49,588 nt of DNA from Saccoglossus kowalevskii. Its lineage: Eukaryota; Hemichordata; Enteropneusta; Harrimaniidae. A program made the translations under genes and the position numbers. Each line of letters starts with the position of its first letter. The stretch's first letter is position 1. The stretch lies in contig NW_003109083.1 in assembly GCF_000003605.2 (NCBI RefSeq), positions 679,871-729,458 of the forward strand, read 5' to 3'. The notes beneath the pieces were generated by a model, which saw only the letters and a program-made list of their open reading frames with translations, searched no databases and was not told the origin of the DNA. Shown here in pieces: positions 33,501 to 44,800 of the stretch.

Positions 33501-34983
33501 ACGTCAGTTATTTCATCTCAATAGATGTTATAATAACTTCACCAACTCTCCATAAACACGTGTGTTAATGAGTTCGTTACTTGTACTTAAATAAAGATGA
33601 TTTTTTAGATTTTTTTGTTTTTTTTGTCTTTACATTCTTCTCTCTAATAGTATAATTATACAAATATTCATCGTGAGTGAAGTTGTTTGTTATATGTGGA
33701 GAATATAGTTATTTTCTATTATGACAGCATAAATGCACTGCCATAATATTCAGACGAAGATTGATTGATTGATTGATTGATTGATGAATGAACTAACATC
33801 CGCAATAAACGTTTGTGAACGAAATATTCACATTAGCATAACCAGTATTACGTAACTACTCACCACCAGCATTGGGGCGCATTTGTTCATCGTAGTCAAC
33901 GGTAGATATTATATTAAGTAGCTGATCTGCATATCTGTAAGTTAAAATAATTCTGTGCCTAATTAAACACGATCATTTTATAAGAGCTAATATGACATAC
34001 ATACACACATACATGTATAATAAATAAAACTAAGGTAAGGAATACAAGACAGTGGGGACAATGTGGACATTCTATGCATAATTGATTAAACACGATTGAT
34101 TTTGAAAGGTAGATCAGTTAACAATTTCAGTGTCACGGTTCAAGGTCAAACTAACATAGAACGTGTCAGGGGAATTTATGATTAGTTTAAATTTAAACAA
34201 ATCATTTGCGCCGGTGCAATTATTGTCTTCTTGTGAGCCAAACGAAACGTAAAACTGTGATGGGAGATGTAGTAGTTTAATGTACACGATTCAATTTATG
34301 TGATGGTACAGTAACAGGTTATTGACTTTTCAGCGTAATATCAGGAATTATAATATAGTTAGAAGAATATAGTTCATGTACGTTCTTTACAAAATTGAAA
34401 AATGGTAGTAGCTTTATCGGACATCAAGCATTGTCCCCGAATTATATTATGTTGAACAAAAAGTTACTTTCACATGTTTAGACACTGTCACATTGCATCA
34501 GATTAAAGACAGGTGAGACATGGACATTCTATGATGATGGTGGATCAAAATGACATATTTATACAAGAGATGCTGACCATAAGTTGATTTGAACAATTAA
34601 TGTTATTTATTTAAAACTCAGTAGCATGTTTCTTCGTTTTTACACTAACAACTGAACTAGTTGTTGGGACATGGCCTTAACATGCTTGCCATGACCACTG
34701 ATGCTCATATTAAATGAGTGTTCCGATAATGGAATTAATCGCGAGAAAGTCATATTCTACTTTGAGAGATTTGTTATACTCCCTCGCCACAAGTATTAGT
34801 ATATATAATATTAACTGCCTATAGTTACTATGGTTACTCACAGACCCAAATCCTTAGCATGTATGCACTCTGGGCAAACATTGAAATTGTCACATGGATA
34901 GAAAACAGAAGAATTACTCACCGGCAATTTGCAGTATTGCTGGCAGCGAAAATAATAACTACGATGAAGTTATAAGTAATCAT
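18338..34983 (-). CDS. Anion-type Cys-loop ligand-gated channel (GABA-A/glycine receptor-like), complete, nine exons
   Basis: Exons in transcript order are 34983-34922, 33934-33864, 33316-33249, 32282-32059, 22147-22065, 21577-21440, 19709-19480, 19152-19012 and 18577-18338. All sites are GT-AG, all phases join, and the total is 1,257 bases (418 residues plus stop). Order: signal peptide (1-20); extracellular domain with the GGPPVNISVSIFI strand and WTPDIYF loop; Cys-loop C149 to C163 with 13 residues between; loop B ESFGYT; TM1 about 232-255; TM2 starting P-A-R at 261-263; TM3 about 297-317; a short intracellular loop of about 78 residues; TM4 about 396-414. P-A-R before TM2 is the signature of chloride-permeable members. 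Loop C has the length of GABA-A beta/rho subunits and lacks the second glycine-receptor disulfide. The nine-exon layout resembles vertebrate GABA-A and glycine receptor genes. It should form a plasma-membrane pentamer; the ligand is not certain. Confidence 0.93.
19012..19152 (-). CDS. Receptor exon 8, TM3
   Basis: The acceptor is TTTACAG|GCT and the donor CCACAG|GTACTT. It encodes AIDIWMLVCTLFVFAALVEF, then a polar stretch beginning the intracellular loop. Phase 0 at both ends. Confidence 0.95.
19221..19383. repeat. AT-rich degenerate repeat in receptor intron 7
   Basis: The word TGTCTATATACT and variants recur about every 25-30 bases, next to a short (TA)n run at 19231-19245. It occupies about half of the 327-bp intron between the TM2 and TM3 exons. 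Confidence 0.65.
19480..19709 (-). CDS. Receptor exon 7, loop C, TM1 and TM2
   Basis: The acceptor is TTTTTCAG|GA and the donor ACAAAA|GTAAGA. It includes VSWVSFWLD (TM1 end) and PARASLGITTALTLATLSS. Counting R263 as 0', TM2 has Ser at 2', Thr at 6', Leu at 9' and Thr at 13'. Confidence 0.96.
19710..21439. other. Receptor intron 6
   Basis: A 1,730-bp intron. Open frames inside it (20807-21043, 21164-21397) have no recognised domain and do not fit between the flanking phases. No transposon ends were seen. Confidence 0.8.
21440..21577 (-). CDS. Receptor exon 6, loops B and F
   Basis: The acceptor is ATTCTAG|TC and the donor ACTAG|GTAATT. It encodes GYTNSDVQLFW (loop B end), the PEFLV strand and the beginning of loop C. 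No frame defects. Confidence 0.93.
21811..21929. mobile_element. TTAA-flanked miniature inverted-repeat element, copy C, in receptor intron 5
   Basis: It begins TTAAAGGGCGATGGCCGTC and ends GGCGCGACGACCACTGCCC-TTTAA. The interior GCTATGCGTCTCATATCGAA matches copy B with few changes. It is 119 bp and lies wholly inside the 487-bp intron between exons 5 and 6. Confidence 0.85.
22065..22147 (-). CDS. Receptor exon 5, Cys-loop
   Basis: The acceptor is ATTTCAG|A and the donor AAAGTT|GTAAGT. It encodes CNLYLHNYPLDVQSC, the 15-residue Cys-loop with the conserved P-x-D centre; the aromatic before Pro is Tyr where most members have Phe. It is separated from exon 4 by 9.9 kb. Confidence 0.95.
25101..25369. 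mobile_element. TTAA-flanked miniature inverted-repeat element, copy D
   Basis: It begins TTAAAGGGTGGTGGTCGTCC and ends GGCGCGACGACCACCGCCCT-TTAA. It is the longest copy (269 bp) and its ends match the other three, but its interior (including AAAGATGGCGACTTTG) is unrelated to theirs. That is typical of families that share only the ends needed for mobilisation. Confidence 0.82.
26484..29343. repeat. Minisatellite of about 170 copies of a 17-bp unit
   Basis: The unit is GGTGATATGTCTGTCTA. Main variants change TCTA to TCTG, GATATGTC to GATATCAC, GATATGTC to GATGTGTC, and GTGATATGT to GTTATATGG. Variants recur in blocks, so the array has higher-order structure. It lies in receptor intron 4, where the transcript would carry the complementary unit. 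There is no unique spacer, so it is not a CRISPR array. Confidence 0.97.
31334..31361 (-). repeat. Partial copy of the end of receptor exon 4 with its splice donor
   Basis: Bases 31334-31361 match 32053-32080 at 26 of 28 positions, across the last coding bases (TTTATGATATAAG) and the donor GTAATG. A neighbouring ATACAGTACACATTTATTGC at about 31381 resembles intron sequence near 32033. The coding part upstream of this scrap is not duplicated, so it is not an alternative exon. Confidence 0.75.
32059..32282 (-). CDS. Receptor exon 4, loops D, A and E
   Basis: The acceptor is ATTTCAG|GAC and the donor ATAAG|GTAATG. It contains the WRDPRL segment, the RVWTPDIYFVN loop A and the PDGRVVYDIR strand that leads to the Cys-loop. 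The spacing matches GABA-A beta subunits. Confidence 0.95.
32283..33248. other. Receptor intron 3
   Basis: A 966-bp intron. It contains a short (AT)n at about 32314-32325 and no recognisable element or exon. Confidence 0.85.
33249..33316 (-). CDS. Receptor exon 3, first beta strands
   Basis: The acceptor is TTGTCAG|GT and the donor CATG|GTAAGT. It encodes PPVNISVSIFITSIHSLSEV, the conserved strand with a potential N-glycosylation site (NIS). Confidence 0.95.
33317..33863. other. Receptor intron 2
   Basis: A 547-bp intron with a small (ATTG)n microsatellite at about 33761-33784. Nothing else was recognised. Confidence 0.85.
33864..33934 (-). CDS. Receptor exon 2, start of the ligand-binding domain
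   Basis: The acceptor is CTTACAG|A and the donor GGTG|GTGAGT. It encodes YADQLLN, then VDYDEQMRPNAGG, equivalent to the LL-x-YD-x-RLRP-x-GG opening helix and turn of this family. Confidence 0.9.
33935..34921. other. Receptor intron 1
   Basis: A 987-bp intron without recognised features. A GTGAGT donor-like site near 34840 on the minus strand has no supported exon attached. Confidence 0.7.
34922..34983 (-). CDS. Receptor exon 1, signal peptide
   Basis: ATG at 34983-34981 starts MITYNFIVVIIFAASNTANC, a short polar start, a hydrophobic core and small residues before the likely cleavage site. The donor is CG|GTGAGT. The two leftover bases join the first base of exon 2 to make Arg, which is the main support for this short exon. 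Confidence 0.8.
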
Positions 34984-37900
34984 TATGACACAGGAAAAAT
35001 GGTTGGTGATTACATTATGACTGAAACTACGTGTAACATGTCTTATACAGTGCAGTCAGGGTTGAGATCACAAGTTAATTAAAATCAACTGTACTATCAC
35101 CTACCTAGCAGAATGATAAAAATAACACAACCCCCTAACATCTATAAAATAAACATAACATAACACAGATGTCTGTATACTTGCTCTACAAGACATTGGT
35201 GACGTTGTAATATCACAACTATGATGCTTAAGGTATCAAACTACCAACTATATTTCAATGGACAAAAATGTCTTTTAAATTTTAAAGTTCCGGCCAGAAA
35301 AAAAATTATACATATTATTAAAAACAATTAAATTTAAATGTCTACAGAATGGAATGTTCCACTTGTCAATGGCATTAATCAATAATAATGTTTACTTGTT
35401 AATCATCAGACCGGAAGTTACGAGTTAATATATTCATGACATAAACCAATAAACAAAGTGTTTAACATTCTACAATACATTGCATCAAACAAGGGGGCTG
35501 GTAATTTGTTAACGTTGCCTGTCAAGCGAATGTAAATATACCACAAATTTAGGTTTAAAAATTAATATTTCTTAAATGTTATAAGATGATGTACAAATCT
35601 CTCGATGACGAAGCAAAAATTAAGATTCGATACCTTAATTAATTCAGCAGGACAAATGAACATTGGATGGTACAAGGTCCGTACAACCTGTAGGAAATGA
35701 CAAACTAAAAGGTTTACAAGAAAAAAAAACATTTTATAAGCGGCAAATATCAGCATATACAACGATGCCCAATAATAAAATATTTTTATAAGTCATCTAG
35801 CAACGATTCGCTTATGTAACGTCTATGTTACCTGGTTAATTGAACGCCATGTCGTTCAAAATGATAACCACGTTTGCTTGTGTAGTCGTTCATCGTTCCT
35901 GATTAACCTGCTGATTGATTTTAGCAAGACATGCAATATTTAAATTAGGAATTACATTTGGTTATCTATAAGTAATTAGAGGTTAATCAGATGTTATTAC
36001 GAATGGCAAGGTCGTGGAGATAAAATCCCTTTGAGAAAATGTGCATATTTTACAACAAGTAACTATGCTATTCTCTTCCAGGAGGTTATAAAGGCGCTAC
36101 AAATTACCCAGGGACATCTATTAACTCTCATTACAACATGCTAGCGCTACATAGGTTGTGGGTTTCGTGAATTGCATGTGCAATCTAGAGTCAGTTTCAT
36201 GATACGACAGATAGAAATCCTGGATTCAGCCAATCAGAAGACTAGATATAGATCAAACATATATTTTAAGTTCAATGTTTTAATATGTTGAGATAATTAA
36301 ATGATATCACTTTAACATCAGCGGAAGAATTTGCAATTATTTTGGATTGTATATAGTTAATGAAGACAATACAAGTCCTCGTGAGTTTACTTGTATAACC
36401 TCAAATAGTGTGGTTGGCTACTGTCTTCTACCAACGCATCTTTTAGTCATTTAAATGTTTTTGACATAGATGTGAAATTTGGCCATTTACTATGAGTATG
36501 CTCATAACGCCATGTGGCCAATTATAGTTCAACTAATCAGATACATAGAGGCAAATGGATGGACTATGCAAAGCTTTACGATGATATCGACACAAGTAAT
36601 TACAGACATTTCCGGAGTTACTAACACATGCGTTGCCAGTACCATCACGCGTTTCAAGTACATCTAACAAGAAGGCTCTGCAATTTGTAGCGAATCAGTG
36701 GTGTTGAGATGATCTTGACAGATTGATTGTTAATGGAAGACCACCTGATAGTTTGCCAAATGTGTTGGATCTGTTAGCAGAACGATGTTCTCAGGGCGCT
36801 TATGAATAACAATTATTGGCAGAGGAGTACCCAATAAATCAGATTTTTAGCAGGAAAAAGGTAGTATCCATTAAATATATATAACACAACTCAATATGGT
36901 TACTCACTACTGATGGGAAATTGAATTGTCTCAACAAGGTGCTAATGATTACCACGGACAGTACCTTGGGTATACTGAAAATCTTAGATGGAACATCTAG
37001 CAACCAACTGCGACTACACTGAATATCAGAGGAATGTACATGAATTTAATTAACAATTATAGTATTTCCGGCTATTTTAGCAACATTTCGACTTTTTCGG
37101 CGAAAAACGTCAATTTTTGGGTCCAGTTTTCAATTGACTGCGGAGCACTCCCAACCACCCAAACTTCCAGGCGAGTACCCCCCCCCCCCGGGCATCAAAC
37201 TTACTGGCATTAGTAGGAACCAATTATATGCGATGTCTCCTTTTTTTGCTATCCTGCTTACTAATTTCCATGAAATCAGGTGGATTATAATTCGGAGAAA
37301 CATCAGGAAATGGAAACAAATGAAAGCATCAGTCCATATATTTACTTGTAACACTTAAAGAAACCATGAGTGTGGCACAATGTTGATTCATTGCATATTT
37401 CTTGTTACACATAATCCATCACATGTTTGAATTTGTGTTTTAGAAATAAAGCCTATAATTACAGAATCGAAAGTGGGTGGGTCTGAGGGCCCTATCAATT
37501 TCAGAATGTAAGAGCTGTGGTTAAATAAAAACTTGCTTTTTTTGTCTAACAGTTACACATGTTTTCTTTCAGGCAACCAATGGACCAAATTTCAGAATAA
37601 CAACTATAGTTCATGTCAAAGATTGCGATCACATCGCTACCGTGGACGACCCATTGGCATAGTTCAAGTGTACAATGAAAGATAAACTGCAAACGGTTGC
37701 ACATCATCAAGTTAAGGGGTCTCTTCATACTAGACTGTGTGAATTCCTTAGGGTAGTATAAAATGATCAATGGTGATGCAGGAAAAGTTAAAATGGTATT
37801 AAGTGGGAATTATAACCAGGTCGTTGCCTTGTCATTCATAAAATATGTTTCGAAAATGTATCACAAATTCGGATGTAATATGAAATTAATACTGCGGATT

Positions 37901-38651
37901 AACTTCGAAGCGAATTGGAAAACATTGTCAAAAAGCGTAATTAAACTTGCACTTCCTTAATCAAAAGCTGAATTACTTTGGTCATAAATTTGGATATTAA
38001 TTGCTAGTCCAAGGCTCATAAACTGTTACCAGTTTTCCTAGGACTGTTTAATTTCCAAAGTTATTTAATTACGTATAACTATCCAATGTTCCAGTATTAT
38101 CTTCAAATTACCTACACCTATGTAGTACGTCAGCTAATACGTCTTACGTTCACAACAAGTAAGCAATACTTTTAGAAAACATCATTTACAGGCGCAAAAT
38201 GACGCAGTTATTGTATTATGCCCAGTTATAATCTTTCCTGTAAAGATTTATTATCGCTAGTATGACGTCACAATTATATGGATTGGTGAACGCAATGACA
38301 TTAAAAACGACAACTCTGTTTGTTTTATAAATTTCGACTCAAACTCAAAACTCAAATATTTCATTTATAATGAACGCAATTTTATTTAGTGTTAGTGTTT
38401 TATTATAAGTTTGATAAACCCACGCCTATACAATCGCACAAATCCCGAGAGAGAACTTGGAATATTATTAGTGCTTTTAAAATGCTTGTTTTTCAACATT
38501 TGTTTTTAAAAAAGATGCAGTTTCATGTGCACTCGTAGCCCATGAAAAATATGTTTTTGTATTTTTATATGGCACATTCGGGGCTCTGTCACAAGTAGAA
38601 CTTAATGAAAAAATGCATAAATTACTTAATAAAGATTTTACGATTACCAAA
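34984..38651. other. Intergenic region between the two divergent channel genes, left part
   Basis: The receptor promoter should lie here, but no TATA-like or other core element can be assigned with confidence. A doubtful coding relic at 36594-36851 is listed separately. A run of C at about 37179-37191 and many short unrecognised frames are present. Confidence 0.5.
36594..36851 (+). pseudogene. Possible decayed coding remnant, unrecognised
   Basis: One frame from about 36594 stays open to TGA near 36698, then reads DDLDRLIVNGRPPDSLPNVL and on to TAA 36807-36809, then continues as QLLAEEYPINQIFS. The codon choice looks protein-like despite two stops. I recognise no family. It may be a transposon or gene remnant, or chance. 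Confidence 0.25.
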
Positions 38652-38784
<133 letters not shown>

Positions 38785-41744
38785 AATAATATATGTGAAA
38801 AAAACTAATTATATTCGAAAAAAGCCCATACTTGGAACTTATTTTAATAAGATTGGAGTGATGCGTACATTGCCCTATGCCACAGATTCCGTCTAACATC
38901 ACTTCAAATTACACGTATATTTTTATACAATTCTAAATTCTTATTATATTAAACTACACGTGCTGACACAGAGTAACTCTACTGATCGTCTACGTTGCAT
39001 AACGTCTGTACGAACATGAAATAAGAAATGTACATTTTTATCACGAACGCAGTCATTATTAACACAATCTGTCATAGACAAATTATTAATTTTTTTTGAC
39101 AATTATAATCATTTTTAGCGTGGAATATGTAACATTTTATTTACTAATCCCTTGCTGTGTTGCTTGTGTGAATGTGTACTGTTTTTTATTTATAAAATTA
39201 TTTCACTTTTATTTGTGTTTGTTATTAATGATAATTTATATTTTAAACGGATACTGAGATAATACTGAGGATATTGAGGTAATATGGTAATAATTAACAC
39301 TGTTGTCAGCTTTTTTACCATTTTCAGGTGTCAATTTAGTAGTCACTAGTCTACAGTTACTCGGTCTATAGATCACCAGTGCCTGACAATAAATGATCTA
39401 CTCCCGAGTTTAACAGCTGACGCCATTAAAGTGAGCCCTCACATTCGATACCCGGGAGCTTCTCTGAAAGTACAAACGGTGTACAAACCTCCTTCACAGC
39501 TACAAAGTAATTCAACATCTCGTCGATTGGTGTTTGTGTCGAAGAGCAGCATAAAAATGTAAATTCGTTCATAACTGATAATCTGATATTTGGGTAAAAT
39601 CCAAAAAATGTTTGTTTCCATGCAGAAAAATACAGTGACTGCCATCGGCGTGAATGCCAGGGTGTACAAAAGGGGACAACTTTGCCCTTAGACCAGAATC
39701 AAAATAAATTGTCATTAAAAATACCAATATTTCAATATTTTCCAGAGTTCTTAGGCGTCCGTGCGTCTTTTTGTACATGATTCATAAAACAAAATTACTA
39801 ATTAAAGGAAATATCGATTCGAAAAATTCCCGTCAAATTATTGTTATGATTTAGCAAAACATTTAAGGCAGTTCGTTTGATATGTACTCGCTCTCAGTTC
39901 TAACAGATTATCCCGACCGTCAAAATATGTATGCATGGTTATGTGCTAATTCAAAACCGCGAGATTTTCAACCCCGAATTAAAATTTATTTTAAATAGTT
40001 TGACCCAGTAAAGCACCAGGCGCAACTTTTAGTATAAAGCTCGTAAATTTCATTTTCATTATACTATTTCGAGTTTATTTTGTTGCTGGTATGACATATG
40101 GTATTTCGTTGGATAGCTATATTTGGCTGTTGATATCAACAACCATACCATAGACCAAAACAAACACAAATAGTATAATAATTAGCATGTATAGGATAAA
40201 AACTGAATAGAATAACTATTCTCAGCTATAATATCTAACCCTAGATAACATGACGATGCAGCAGGCCAAGATATTTTAGCATGTGGGGGGGGGGGCGACC
40301 AAGTGATAGTAGCATTGACGATCTAACTCTAAATATATCATGTGACTCAAAAGCCAATGACTGAAACCGACTTCCAGGTCGCTATCAATTATTTTAACAA
40401 AGATTGTTTTGAAGTTTTATTTCTCACTTTCCGTATCCGAAATTCCGCTAGCACTACGACATGTCAATGAATATAGCTCATTAAACCACCAACCACACTC
40501 GGTTACACATAAGTATCGTTCACGCGCAGCTCCAGCACGGGCTAAGGGGTCAAATACCTTAGCCCGTGCTAAGAGAACATGCGTGTACGCTTAGCATGGG
40601 CTATGAAATGCTAAGTACGGATTAAATATTAACCCATACTTCTTGTAGTGTGAACACTACTACAGGTTACACACAGTACTTATTACCCCCTATAAAACAA
40701 TGTTATGATTCTATTGCCTGGACACATTTAAGCAGAATATACTTAGTATTCCCTGTAGAATCGATGTATTCTGATTACTACGTATAATATACACGATTCG
40801 GTTCATCGACCACAGTGCACTGCCGTGGGCAACACTACCATTAGTATTATTCATAATTTACGGAGGTAGAGATTGAATACTGGCAAGCATTTTCTATCAA
40901 CCGGAAACAAAATCAATATATCATATCATCAGACGACACCGGTAATCGACGATAAAATTATATCGTAAATTGTGTGAATAAATATACTAAAGTCGCACTA
41001 TATGAAGTTTACTGCTGTATTCTCTGCAATGACATGTACATTGAAGTTATCATATTCTGAAGTTATTCTGAGTTATTCGCCTACCTGGCATTCCCATCTC
41101 ACGCGCACAATAATAACACACGATAAATAAAAATTAACATATGTTTCTAAATTTACCGATTACTATACTTGCAATGGTAGTAACGACACAAGTCATGGAG
41201 CAGTAGAATAAAGTTTCGCCTTTCACAGCGTAAGTTATGTAAATCGCGAAGCTCTGAGGTATAGACCATTTTTTAACTTTCAGTCTGTTTTTGATCATGT
41301 AATTTCATTGATGTATCCATAATCATTTTTTTTTTAATCGTGAAAACGTTATTGCGACACGAGATATTTTGCAGCACACATTCATTATAGGCAAAAACCA
41401 AAAAGAATAGGCTTAATAATGTGAACTTATTATTTTTACTAGGTTTTAATTTTGCTGATAACTGGAATTTCGTAATTAAATGCACGAATACATGTCAAAT
41501 CAAAACAGAACTCAATGTTTCATTTTAAAAATTGAAGTTTAAATCCAGCGAACACGCTCAAAATATCGAAACATTGAAACAAAATACAAATTAATGGAAA
41601 CTTAATGATCTTACAGTCTTACAAATATAATTGTTCAAACAATATTAATTCAGAAATCAATTTAAATGGATTTTATTTCCAGACTGTTTTCAATTCAACT
41701 GTTGATACTCGTAGTTGTAGTAACGGCATATTACTGATGACGTC
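38785..41744. other. Intergenic region upstream of the TRPC-like gene
   Basis: No exon could be supported. Overlapping minus-strand frames at 39439-39778 contradict each other. A G-run lies at about 40284-40293 and a perfect hairpin at 40534-40570. The TRPC promoter is expected in the last part. Confidence 0.5.
40534..40570. repeat. Perfect 14-bp stem hairpin
   Basis: AGCACGGGCTAAGG and CCTTAGCCCGTGCT flank a 9-base loop, GGTCAAATA. A related word, CTTAGCATGGGCT, follows at about 40590. The nearby words GGTTACACATAAGTA (40501) and GGTTACACACAGTACTTA (40665) may mark the ends of a larger eroded element. Confidence 0.85.
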
Positions 41745-41745
41745 A
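41738..41745. promoter_or_regulatory. CRE-type palindrome overlapping the TRPC-like start codon
   Basis: TGACGTCA, the CREB/ATF consensus, sits inside ATGACGTCAT, and its last base is the A of the start codon. The site is visible in the sequence; binding is inference. The same bases also create an upstream ATG at 41737 in another frame. Confidence 0.4.
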
Positions 41746-41828
41746 TGGCGGACGAAGAAGACATCGGAAAACTATTAATTGAAGCGGTATTAAGGAGTGA
41801 TGCTAACGCCGCAGTACAATTGCTGACA
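41745..41828 (+). CDS. TRPC-like exon 1, N-terminus
   Basis: ATG at 41745 in the context GTCATGG starts MADEEDIGKLLIEAVLRSDA. The donor is CTGACA|GTAAGT. The helix resembles the first ankyrin helix of TRPC proteins. Confidence 0.85.
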
Positions 41829-44800
41829 GTAAGTAATTGTCATGTTCACGTATGTTGTCGTTTAATAGTTGTGACGTGTTTTTTTTCAATAATAATAATA
41901 TACAGATAATAGTTCAAGTAAATGCGGGTCAGGTATGTTTATGTTCAATTCAACTGAATTTGGTTTAACGTTTTTAGCAATGGTGATGGCCATTCGGCGG
42001 ATATTACCTCGTCTAGTCTTAACTAAGATTAAAATAACACATTAAATGATAACTAAAATCGTACTCTATAACATCACTGCATGACCTGTTAATATTTGTC
42101 ACAAAATCCTGAGAAAGGTTTATTCGGACGGCTAAGTTGGTTGTATACACTAGACAGTGACCGTACGAGTATTGATCAAGCCTTAAAACGAGGTTACATG
42201 TTACTGTCGTGATCATACATAATGCCGCGGACACGGATAACACATACACCACACATTTTACGGTGTTTCTGTAGATAATTTACACTGTTGGCGTGTAGTA
42301 TAAATATTAAGGTAGCTATGTAATGTATTATTTGTATATTTTGTGGCGTACAGGAAAGAGGTGTAAACACAGATTTGCGATTAGAGCGCAATGGATTAAT
42401 AAAACCCATTCTGCAACTAGCAGCGGAGAATAACGACTATGCAATGGTGAAACTATTACTTGAGCACGGATCTCCGCTACTTTCAAATCCCGCTTTCCCT
42501 GGAGGTAAGAGTAGAAGGTTTGATTGCCTTTATATAGTTATGTATATAAAGGTGGTTTGCACAATACAATTATATTTATGATGTAAGCGACAAAGAATAT
42601 TTGTCAGATATAAATTAAGTTTTCCAATTTTAAGGATTTTTGTTGTAAATTCAACAGGTTTCAAAGAAGATATCTTAACAGGTCGAACACGAATTGATGT
42701 GTACAAGTCACTATGTAGTCCTCCCTATATAATATTCACTAAGGACGATCCGTTAACAAGGGTGTTTGAACTATGCAAAGAGATGTCGAAGCTGATGAAT
42801 AGCCACGCAGTGAAGAACACTTCTAAAGTATGAGAAAATAATATGATTTGTTATGTTCCATGCCGCTACATAGATTTAAGTGTCAGTCGCTTTCAAACCA
42901 TCAATCTACCTATACATACATACCACGTACCTAGCGAGTTCGTGGTGGTTTACAGACGCTTAAACAGTTGGGCGACAGAGACACTATGTGGTTGGCTCAT
43001 TGAACGACTGTTTCCAAGTTAACAACATTATTAATGTTCGAAATATTCTGCGAATACTTCGCCTTAGGGTCACGTATTGATGTGCAAATGTTAATCGAGT
43101 ACACGTAAACATAAATTCGATTTGTAAAAGTTTATTGTCAATTACAGGTATAAACAATATTGGAGTATTGCCAGTATGTTTGGTGTGCGTCTAAACGTGT
43201 TTTATATGTGCCCGTTGACACTGGTCAGCCGATGTGACAATATTTAAACAATAAGTTCAATTTTCAATTATATTTAAAACGTCACATTTGCGTAACGCCT
43301 ATTGTTTGAATTAAAGGGTTCTACGCGACACCTGCAACCTGCAATGTTAAATACATTGTTTGGTTTTATTTAAACAAAATTAGAACGCGACGAATGTGAC
43401 GCTTTCGAAATACTGCCATTTAGAAATAGGACAATGTGGGAATTAAAAATCTTAAACACATTTTAAGAAAATAAAAACTGTCATTTCATTCTAGATATAC
43501 TACTCGACATTGGTTCAGCAGTTGAAATTATTTGCCGTTGAAATACTGGAATGCTGTTATAATTCGGAAGAGGTGTCAATTTTACTGAAAGGAAAGCCAT
43601 GTAAAAATAGACCATTGAGTAATATATTGGATGTTGACCAGTATCATTTGGCTGTACGGGCCATTGAAAGTGATCAAAAAGAGGTGATAGTCCATTTGCC
43701 GTTCACTGCGAGATCCCACGTTACGCGTGAAATGCAACGTAAAAACAGGACAAACAAAAGTCATAGGATTCGACGGACGGGAAAATATTTGTCGGGTATT
43801 TTCCACGCCCATTCATGTGCAATACACATTTAATGATGGTAAATTTTAATGAAGTAGGGGTATCTCAACACTACATTTCCCTCTCAAAGATTAATATTCC
43901 GACATTGAGCTTTACAAATGATATTCAAATTCCAAATCAAATCGATCATGTTTTGCGGCTGACGCGCGGCCCACGCCTTTCACGTAATACGCGAGATCTC
44001 ACAGTGAACAGAAAACAACCTATTCAGGAGTTGTTGTTTTTTTATTTCACAGTTCAGCACTGCAATATTTGACCGCAACATTTCTCCAACCGTGAACTGA
44101 AAGTGAAATACATTTCATTTATATGTATTAGATAAATCAAAGTCGGCATGTAGAAATCACCAGTGCGAAGCTGAATAACATATAGCAATTTGTTACATGA
44201 TCTGGGTTACCGGCACTACGAAATATATAATAATTCAAGACATTGTTACCATAGCGACATCATTTACAACACAGTGTTCACAACAGCATGCTTCGTATGG
44301 TCTGATCAATTACGTCATTACGTGGGCATAACTATAACTATGCTCGGCTGTTTCTGAGCAGGACAATGATCTCTCTGTTACACCATGGAAGTGTTACAAT
44401 ATTAATGTGGCGATAGCCACCTCATATATTATCGTTCAGTTTTATTATTCCTTGACTGACTTCCACTTGTATCTACGCATCCATCTATTCTTGATTCCAC
44501 TGCATGTAACCGTTCAATGGGGCGCGTCGAATTAAAAAAAATATCATTATTAAGATTTATTTCTTGTCTACGAATATTCAATAAATGAAGTTCGATGATT
44601 TGATAGTGTTTGAATTCTAGGGTAGACGCAAGACTTATATGTCTATTAGATATTGTTTAATCACGTTACTTTTTATGTAGTTTATAGGACATTACTACAG
44701 CCAAGACGTGTTGAAGAACGGATGGGAAATGGGTCAGCCTACATGGTCACAAAGGGATGGGGTCTGGTGGTCTATACTATATTGGTCGTACTGTATCATG

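Noticed and set aside
39439-39778. Overlapping minus-strand frames of 76 and 69 codons
   Set aside because: They use different frames over the same bases, show no domain and have no supporting splice sites.
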